A stretch of 11,042 nucleotides of DNA, taken from NCBI GenBank assembly GCA_014804915.1, contig JAAUYW010000117.1:1-11042 (forward strand), read 5' to 3'. Source of the DNA: Desulfovibrio sp. Lineage in GTDB: Bacteria; Desulfobacterota; Desulfovibrionia; Desulfovibrionales; Desulfovibrionaceae. The translations under genes were made by a program, and so were the position numbers. The notes below the pieces were generated by a model. It was not told where the DNA came from and ran no database searches. It saw only the letters and a list, made by a program, of their open reading frames with translations. Positions 6,003 to 11,042 of the stretch are shown one piece after another; position 1 is the stretch's first letter, and each line of letters begins with the position of its first letter.

Positions 6003-7928
6003 ATGCTTGAATCCATTAGGTCAGGCGCGCAATCTTTTGGCGTAAAGATTGCGTTTGGCATTATTATTCTTGTATTCGTATTCTGGGGCGTAGGCAATTT
6101 CAATGACCGTGACTACTCCAATGTGGTTGCGGTAGTGAATGGCGAACCCATTCTGGCGAGAGAATTTGAAAAGGCCTATCATGCGGAAGAGGAATATCTT
6201 CTGCGTACAAATCCCGGTCTTACCAGGCAACAGCTTTCGAAAATGGATCTGGGTAGCAGGGTGCTGAACGAATTGATAAGGCTGACCCTGCTTTCCCAGG
6301 AAGCCAAAAGGGCAGGAATTGAAATTACTCCCCGTGAAATGCGGGAGGTGGTGGCGCAGGATGCGGCCTTTCAGGATGAGAGCGGCAAATTTGACGCTGA
6401 TGCATATAAAAGGGTGCTGGAAGCGCGTAGAATGACTCCTGGCCAGTATGAGAAGGAACTCTCTACCCAGATGCTGGGAGCAAGGATGGCCGGACTTGTT
6501 ACTGCCGCCGCCTGGGTTGATCCTGAAGAAGCAAGGCGCATGTTCGATTTTCTGAGGGAACGGCGAGTTATAGATTATCTGTTTATTCCGTCAGCCAGAT
6601 TTATCTCTGAAGCAAGGATTACAGAAACCGCGGCAAAGGACTGGTACGAGAATCACAAGGGACAGTTCAGCATTCCCGCGCAAGTGGATGTGGCCTACAT
6701 CCGTGTTGCGCCTGAAGATCTTGTGGATGCAAAGTCGATTTCCGAGGCAGCTGCCAGGGAGTGGTATGAAGCCAACAAGTCAAAATTTGAAAAGCCTGAG
6801 CGCATTCATCCCCGCCATATTCTCGTTACCCTGGCTCCTGATGCCAGTGAGCAGCAGGTAAGGGAAGCGGAGGCGAAGCTGGCGACAGTCAGGAAGCAGC
6901 TAGGGGAAGGCCAGTCGTTTGCGGAACTGGCAGATTCAATTAATCCGCCCCAGGCTGCCGACAAGGGGGGCGACCTCGGCTGGATTGGCCGCGGCCAGAC
7001 AGTTCCGCAATTTGAGGAAGCAGCATTTGCCCTGCCAGTGGGGCAGGTGTCCGACCCTGTGCGTACAGATTTTGGGCTGCATTTAATCCTGGTGGAAGAA
7101 AAACAGGAAGCAGGGGTGGCGCCTTTTGAGGAAGCGGCCCAGGAAGCGTATAAAACCATCGCTTTTGAGCAAGGCTCGGATAAAATTCATGAGGCTCTGG
7201 ACAATCTGATAGAGGACAATATCCTCCAGAAGCCGCTTGCGGAAGCGGCTGCGCGCTATAATCTCAAGCCGGAGCAAACAGGGTTGCTGGACAGGGCCGG
7301 CTTGATTCAGAAACTGGGCGTGAAGCCCGAAGGCGCTGACGCCTTGCTGGCGATGTCCGAAGGCGCGCCTGTAGATACGGCTCTGGAAGCCGGAGACGCG
7401 TACATAATAGCCCGCATTGTGAAAACCCGGCCAGAAGGCATCAAGGGCTTTTCTGAAGTAAGGAATGAGATAGAAGCTGCCCTGGCAAGGGAAGCCGCGC
7501 TCAAGCTTGCGCTTGCAGATGGAGAGAGCCAGTTAAGAAAATACGAGCAGGAAAAACCGGCCAGTCTTGAGCAGTCCGGTTTTAAGACCAGCGCTCCCCT
7601 GGAACGCGAGGGTGTGTTGCCTGGCTTTGCGCCTGATGAAAAGCTGATTCACACGATTTTTGATACCAAAGTGGACAATTGGCTGGCAACGCCATTTCCT
7701 GTAACCAGTGAAAAAGAAGGTACTGGCGCCCTGATTGCCCGCGTGATGCGCATAGTGCCGCCAGAGCCTGGCGAATTTGCGGCAGCAGGCGAGATTCTGG
7801 AAAATGCCATGCGCCAGGAGCGCAAGGCCGGAATTTTCCAGATATTTATTGAAGATCTCTACCGCAAGGCGATTCCGATTAAAATTAACAAGGATATTGT
7901 GGATCGCATAACGATGCAGGGCTTATAA
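6003..7928 (+). CDS. ppiD: PpiD/SurA-type peptidyl-prolyl cis-trans isomerase, membrane-anchored
   Basis: PpiD is an inner-membrane chaperone at the Sec translocon exit that helps envelope proteins fold. It has 641 residues, close to E. coli PpiD (623). A short cytoplasmic N-terminus leads to one membrane segment (about 14-32, ending FVFWGVGNF), which is a PpiD hallmark. The SurA_N-like chaperone region follows (VVAVVNGEPILAREF at 41-55, then residues to about 180). A parvulin domain spans about 266-367, with RIHPRHILV, FAELADS, GGDLGWIGRG, FEEAAFALPVGQVS and FGLHLILV. A long C-terminal chaperone region completes it. It is downstream of the VKOR-thioredoxin gene, so the pair would supply disulfide formation and proline isomerisation to exported proteins. 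The tnpB-type element begins about 13 bp after its stop and may have separated it from glmS. Confidence 0.93.
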   Translation: MLESIRSGAQSFGVKIAFGIIILVFVFWGVGNFNDRDYSNVVAVVNGEPILAREFEKAYHAEEEYLLRTNPGLTRQQLSKMDLGSRVLNELIRLTLLSQEAKRAGIEITPREMREVVAQDAAFQDESGKFDADAYKRVLEARRMTPGQYEKELSTQMLGARMAGLVTAAAWVDPEEARRMFDFLRERRVIDYLFIPSARFISEARITETAAKDWYENHKGQFSIPAQVDVAYIRVAPEDLVDAKSISEAAAREWYEANKSKFEKPERIHPRHILVTLAPDASEQQVREAEAKLATVRKQLGEGQSFAELADSINPPQAADKGGDLGWIGRGQTVPQFEEAAFALPVGQVSDPVRTDFGLHLILVEEKQEAGVAPFEEAAQEAYKTIAFEQGSDKIHEALDNLIEDNILQKPLAEAAARYNLKPEQTGLLDRAGLIQKLGVKPEGADALLAMSEGAPVDTALEAGDAYIIARIVKTRPEGIKGFSEVRNEIEAALAREAALKLALADGESQLRKYEQEKPASLEQSGFKTSAPLEREGVLPGFAPDEKLIHTIFDTKVDNWLATPFPVTSEKEGTGALIARVMRIVPPEPGEFAAAGEILENAMRQERKAGIFQIFIEDLYRKAIPIKINKDIVDRITMQGL

Positions 7929-7941
7929 AAGTATGATTGAT

Positions 7942-7972
7942 ACCTATCCAAATCTGCTCATTTTGAGTAGGT
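7942..7972 (+). repeat. Possible left-end hairpin of the tnpB element
   Basis: ACCTA (7942-7946) pairs with TAGGT (7968-7972), and CTCA (7957-7960) pairs with TGAG (7964-7967) around three T's, leaving a ten-base bulge on one side. Subterminal imperfect hairpins are typical of IS200/IS605 ends. TTGAT just before it equals the target motif of ISDra2, possibly by chance. Confidence 0.4.
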
Positions 7973-7980
7973 TTTCGGGA
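7964..7980 (+). repeat. 17-bp near-direct repeat, left copy
   Basis: TGAGTAGGTTTTCGGGA recurs at 8905-8921 as TGAGTAGGTTTAAGGGA, identical except two bases. The left copy ends eight bases before the tnpB ATG, so its CGGGA may act as the tnpB ribosome binding site. Confidence 0.7.
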
Positions 7981-7987
7981 CTGTAAC

Positions 7988-8881
7988 ATGCTTCTCGCGC
8001 ATAAGATTGAACTGGATCTGAACAACAAGCAGAAGACCTACATGGCCAAAGCCTGCGGTTGCGCCAGATTCGCCTACAACTGGGCCTTGTGTGAATGGCG
8101 CAAATGGAAAAGATCCGTTTTTCCGGCAAGATCATGAGTGTGATGGTTTCAAGGACAGCAGATCACTGGTTCGCCAGTTTCCAGATTGAGACTTCGAATG
8201 TTCAGCGCTATTCCGAAAACCAGGGAATCGTTGGCGTTGATCTCGGAGTTAAGAATCTGGCGACGCTTTCCGAGGGAACTGTGTTCGATGGACCGAAAGC
8301 CCTGCGTTATTATCTGAAGAAGCTGAAGCGTTTGCAAAGAAGATTGTCGAAACGGCTCAAGGGAAGTAAGAACCGCGCAAAACTGATGATCAAGGTTGCC
8401 AGGCTTCATGCCAGGCTCGCGAATATTCGCAAGGATTATCTGCACAAGCTTACGACATTTCTTGCGAAAACGTTTTCGGTAATCGGAATAGAAAACCTGA
8501 ACGTCAAGGGCATGCTGAAAAATTACAGTCTTGCCCTGGCGATTTCAGACATGGGATTTTATGAGTTCAGGCGCCAATTAACCTACAAATGCCAGCTTTT
8601 TGGTTCCTGGCTTGAAGTAATCGATCGCTGGTTTCCCAGTTCAAAAACATGTTCGAATTGTGGATTCATGAATGATGGCCTGGCACTGAAAGATCGTGAC
8701 TGGATTTGCCCTGAATGTGGAATCCATCATGATCGCGATATCAATGCCGCGATCAATATAAAGAATTTGGCCGCGAGTTCCGCGGTTACAGCTTGTGGAG
8801 AGATCAGCTCTGGCCGGAAAAGTCAATTTTCCAGTGAAACTGGCCTCTGTGAAACAGGAACTTAACATCATATTTGTGTAG
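7988..8881 (+). pseudogene. tnpB: TnpB RNA-guided nuclease, internally deleted and frameshifted
   Basis: Three pieces in two frames make up one TnpB. The N-terminal piece (7988-8137, 49 residues, from MLLAHKIELDLNNKQK to FAYNWALCEW and a few out-of-frame residues) is the family's first WED segment. The next piece is open from 8095 to 8865 and resumes at IRFSGKIMS, so about 100 residues including the REC region are missing. This piece keeps the RuvC residues Asp49 (VGVDLG), Glu133 (GIENL) and Asp215 (DRDINAA), and the zinc-finger pairs C186/C189 and C205/C208 (numbered from 8095). Near 8815-8825 the frame shifts again: the expected tail VKLASVKQEL is in the first frame, ending at 8881. A protein could start at the internal ATG 8095, but it would lack the RNA- and target-binding lobe. 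Catalytic residues are intact, so it is not a TldR-type repressor. Confidence 0.85.
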
Positions 8882-8921
8882 ATTTAGACAGATTTGCATA
8901 GATATGAGTAGGTTTAAGGGA
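8771..8921 (+). ncRNA. Possible omega-RNA (reRNA) scaffold remnant at the tnpB 3' end
   Basis: TnpB guide RNAs are known to overlap the tnpB 3' end and right end, with the guide copied from the flank. Here three small perfect stems follow each other: CCGCG/CGCGG (8771-8785), CCAGT/ACTGG around GAA (8831-8843) and CTGT/ACAG again around GAA (8847-8857). A fourth weaker one is AGAG/CTCT (8799-8811). If the element ends at about 8915-8921, a guide would read into the glmS leader and start codon. Expression is unknown. Confidence 0.35.
8905..8921 (+). repeat. 17-bp near-direct repeat, right copy, carrying the glmS ribosome binding site
   Basis: This is the right partner of 7964-7980. Its final AGGGA (8917-8921) is the only Shine-Dalgarno-like sequence before glmS, ten bases from the ATG at 8932, a slightly long spacing. 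Confidence 0.6.
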
Positions 8922-8931
8922 ACGGTTAGCC

Positions 8932-10749
8932 ATGTGTGGAATTATCGCCTATGCGGGGCATCGCCCGGCTGTGCCAGTAGTGCTCGAAGGATTAAGGCGT
9001 CTGGAATACAGGGGCTATGATTCAGCCGGCGTTGCCTGGCAAATGCGTGGACAGCTTCATATTGCGCGCGCGTCTGGCAAATTGCAGAGCCTGGAAGACA
9101 AGCTTGCATCCATGCCCGCGATTACCGCCACTTGCGCCATGGGGCACACGCGCTGGGCAACACATGGCGCTCCTGTTGAACGCAATGCGCATCCTCATCT
9201 CTCCAATGATTCCGGTCTGGCCATAGTGCACAATGGCATAATTGAAAATTACCGCGAATTGCGGGAAAACCTGGAAAAAATGGGCTACCGGTTTTATTCC
9301 GAGACTGATACTGAAGTTCTGATCAATCTTGTTTCCGAATATGTAAAATCAGGCCTGGATGTATTGCCTGCTTTTGCAAAGGCCCTTAAGCAGGCGCACG
9401 GCGCCTATGCCGTGTGCATGCTTTCAAAAGATGAGCCAGGCGTAATTTATGCTGCCAGAATGTCAGCGCCATTGATTTTTGGCAAAGGTGTTGGAGAAAA
9501 TTTCATTGCCTCGGATATACCGGCATTTTTGCCATGGACCAGGGAAGTTGTCTTTCTTGAGGACGGGCAGATAGTTTGCGCTTCTGCCAATGAATATTCC
9601 GTTTATGAACTGGATAGACTCAGTTTGGCAGCGGCTCCTGTCCGGAAAATTCAGTGGGATATGCAGGCAGCCCAGAAAGATGGCTTCAAGCATTTCATGT
9701 TGAAGGAAATTTTCGAGCAGCCGCGCGTGATCAGGGATGGCATGACCGGCAGGGTGCAGGGGGAAAAAGTAGTTCTGCCCGAGCTTGACAAATTGCCAGT
9801 GCCCGAACGGCTGCATATTGTAGCCTGCGGCACTTCCTATCATTCCGGATTATGGGCGCGTTATCTTCTGGAGCCCTGGGCGGGGATTGCCTGCGATGTG
9901 GAAATAGCCTCGGAATTCAGGTATCGCGACATGGTTCTGGGCGAGCGGGAAATGGCGGTCTTTATAAGCCAGAGTGGCGAGACAGCGGATACTCTGGCTG
10001 CCCTGAGAAAAGCGAAAGCAGTCGGAGTGCCTGCCATCGGCTTGTGTAATGTTGTGGGTTCCTCAATTGCCCGTGAAGCGGATGCCGCCCTGTTTACACA
10101 GGCCGGCCCTGAAATAAGCGTAGCATCCACCAAGGCAATGTCCAGCCAGATGCTGGCGCTTGCCCTGATGGCCATTTATTGGGGCCAGCGCAAGGGCAGC
10201 CTGAAGGCAGATGCAGAAGCAGCGTTGCTGGCGCAGCTGGCGGATCTGCCGGCATTGCTGGATGATAATTTGCCTGAAATGCGAAAGCGCGCAAAGGAGC
10301 TTGCGCAAAAATACGCGCAAGCCAGGAATTTCTTTTATATTGGCCGCGGTTTCTGCTGGCCGCTGGCGCTGGAAGGCGCGCTCAAACTGAAAGAGCTTTC
10401 CTATATTCATGCTGAAGGTTATGCTGGCGGAGAGTTGAAACACGGCCCTATTGCCCTGATTGACGCTTCCCTGCCCACATTCGCGCTTGCTCCGGAGGAT
10501 GCTCTTTTCCCCAAGATAAAATCAAATATTGAGGAGATTGAAGCCCGGGCAGGACGGGTTATCGCGCTTGTGAATCCAGGCAGCGATGTATCGGCTACAG
10601 ATGTCTGGGCTGTGCCGGCACTCCCTGCTTCCGTGGCAGGATTTCTCATTCTGCCAGCCTTGCAATTATTCAGTTATGAAGTTGCCGATTATCTGGGCAA
10701 TGACGTTGACCAGCCGCGTAACCTGGCCAAAAGCGTAACAGTGGAATGA
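8932..10749 (+). CDS. glmS: Glutamine--fructose-6-phosphate aminotransferase (isomerizing)
   Basis: GlmS makes glucosamine-6-phosphate from fructose-6-phosphate and glutamine, the first step to UDP-GlcNAc for peptidoglycan and lipopolysaccharide, in the cytoplasm. It has 605 residues against 609 in E. coli. The N-terminal glutaminase begins MCGIIAYAG, giving the catalytic Cys after Met removal, with RRLEYRGYDSAG, GHTRWATHG (71-79), HNGIIENY (100-107) and SETDTE following. Two SIS sugar-isomerase domains come next: ACGTSYHSG (298-306), SQSGETADT and STKAMSSQ in the first, and FYIGRGFCWPLALEGALKLKE (in parts) and GELKHGPIALID in the second. The C-terminal LAKSVTVE is the conserved end. All key motifs are present, so it is probably functional. 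It sits right after the tnpB-element remnant, and its stop overlaps the next start as ATGA. Confidence 0.98.
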   Translation: MCGIIAYAGHRPAVPVVLEGLRRLEYRGYDSAGVAWQMRGQLHIARASGKLQSLEDKLASMPAITATCAMGHTRWATHGAPVERNAHPHLSNDSGLAIVHNGIIENYRELRENLEKMGYRFYSETDTEVLINLVSEYVKSGLDVLPAFAKALKQAHGAYAVCMLSKDEPGVIYAARMSAPLIFGKGVGENFIASDIPAFLPWTREVVFLEDGQIVCASANEYSVYELDRLSLAAAPVRKIQWDMQAAQKDGFKHFMLKEIFEQPRVIRDGMTGRVQGEKVVLPELDKLPVPERLHIVACGTSYHSGLWARYLLEPWAGIACDVEIASEFRYRDMVLGEREMAVFISQSGETADTLAALRKAKAVGVPAIGLCNVVGSSIAREADAALFTQAGPEISVASTKAMSSQMLALALMAIYWGQRKGSLKADAEAALLAQLADLPALLDDNLPEMRKRAKELAQKYAQARNFFYIGRGFCWPLALEGALKLKELSYIHAEGYAGGELKHGPIALIDASLPTFALAPEDALFPKIKSNIEEIEARAGRVIALVNPGSDVSATDVWAVPALPASVAGFLILPALQLFSYEVADYLGNDVDQPRNLAKSVTVE

Positions 10750-11042
10750 AACTAAAGCCATTTTATCAGGGAAAACTGGACGTCTTTTGCGCAATTTACG
10801 CTGTGCTGAATGCCTTGCGCCTTACGCATGGCTTGCGCACGCTGAAAGCGCGAGAAATTCTTAATGACACCCTGCTTGGACTTTCATCAAATCCGGCCGC
10901 TTTTCGCGCTGTTCTGAATCAGGAAACGGATTACATTTATCTTGTGGATAATTTGCTGGCCATTGTGGCCCGCAGGTATCCGCTTGAGGTTGTCAGGCCT
11001 TTTGTAGCTGCGGATTTTCCATCTGTGGATACTTTCTGGAAA
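10746..11042 (+). CDS. Unrecognised protein, cysteine-peptidase-like N-terminus (partial)
   Basis: The frame starts at an ATG that overlaps the glmS stop (ATGA, 10746-10749) and stays open for 99 codons to the window edge, so it is probably translationally coupled to glmS. I do not recognise the family with certainty. Residues 7-24 read YQGKLDVFCAIYAVLNAL, which resembles the start of papain/C39-like cysteine peptidases (a D-x-x-C-[GA]-x-Y-A-x-x-N-A pattern, with Cys15 as potential nucleophile). A catalytic His/Asp would lie beyond the window. No signal peptide or membrane segment is visible, so it is likely cytoplasmic. Base composition matches the neighbours. Confidence 0.7.
   Translation, partial: MKLKPFYQGKLDVFCAIYAVLNALRLTHGLRTLKAREILNDTLLGLSSNPAAFRAVLNQETDYIYLVDNLLAIVARRYPLEVVRPFVAADFPSVDTFWK

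Larger units (their letters stand above)
7942..8921 (+). mobile_element. Degenerate IS605/IS1341-type (tnpB-only) element
   Basis: This roughly 1-kb insertion lies between ppiD and glmS. It contains only a broken tnpB and no Y1 transposase tnpA, so it would have been mobilised only in trans. The left end can fold into a bulged hairpin starting at 7942 just after TTGAT (7937-7941). A 17-bp near-direct repeat (15 of 17 identical) is at 7964-7980 and 8905-8921. The exact ends are not proven, because this family does not create target duplications. Confidence 0.7.

Noticed and set aside
8882..8931. glmS ribozyme or riboswitch before glmS
   Set aside because: The leader is about 50 bases and shows no ribozyme core; such ribozymes are known mainly from Firmicutes.
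10943..10951. Perfect DnaA-box sequence TGTGGATAA, with TGTGGATAC at 11024-11032
   Set aside because: Both lie in coding sequence about 8 kb from the origin candidate; V-D codons readily produce TGTGGAT, which also recurs in part elsewhere in the window (for example near 6722 and 7900).
1..11042. CRISPR array, tRNA or rRNA genes
   Set aside because: No regularly spaced repeats, tRNA cloverleaf or rRNA signature was seen on either strand.

Overview
The window shows about 11 kb of a bacterial chromosome of roughly 50% GC, probably from the replication-origin neighbourhood of a Gram-negative, Desulfovibrionales-like sulfate reducer. That placement is an inference. It rests on the compact dnaA-dnaN-gyrB order without recF, the nearby sigma-54 activator, and a VKOR-type disulfide system beside a PpiD-type periplasmic chaperone. 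Taxonomy cannot be proven from the sequence alone.

Left part (1-4906, all genes on the minus strand). In transcription order there is a sigma-54 activator with a degenerate receiver domain (3446-4906), a strongly diverged DnaA (2123-3367), the sliding clamp DnaN (756-1916) and the N-terminal third of GyrB (1-746, running off the left edge). The dnaN stop codon overlaps the gyrB Shine-Dalgarno sequence, so these two look translationally linked. The 206-bp dnaN-dnaA gap is very AT-rich and packed with short repeats and a hairpin. The plus strand is C-rich to its left and G-rich to its right, so this gap is the best oriC candidate.

Middle part (4995-7928, plus strand). A VKOR-thioredoxin fusion protein and a PpiD/SurA-type prolyl isomerase form a likely envelope protein-folding operon. 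It diverges from the sigma-54 activator across an 88-bp gap.

Right part (7929-11042, plus strand). A decayed IS605/IS1341-type (tnpB-only) element sits immediately before glmS. Its tnpB lost about 100 codons covering the REC region, is frameshifted twice, and keeps all RuvC catalytic residues and the zinc finger. Three small hairpins at its 3' end resemble an omega-RNA scaffold. A 17-bp near-direct repeat flanks the element, and its right copy contains the probable ribosome binding site of glmS. glmS (glucosamine-6-phosphate synthase) is intact and overlaps by ATGA the start of an unrecognised gene that runs off the right edge and begins with a cysteine-peptidase-like motif.

All stretches above 300 bases contain a gene or the described mobile-element remnant.
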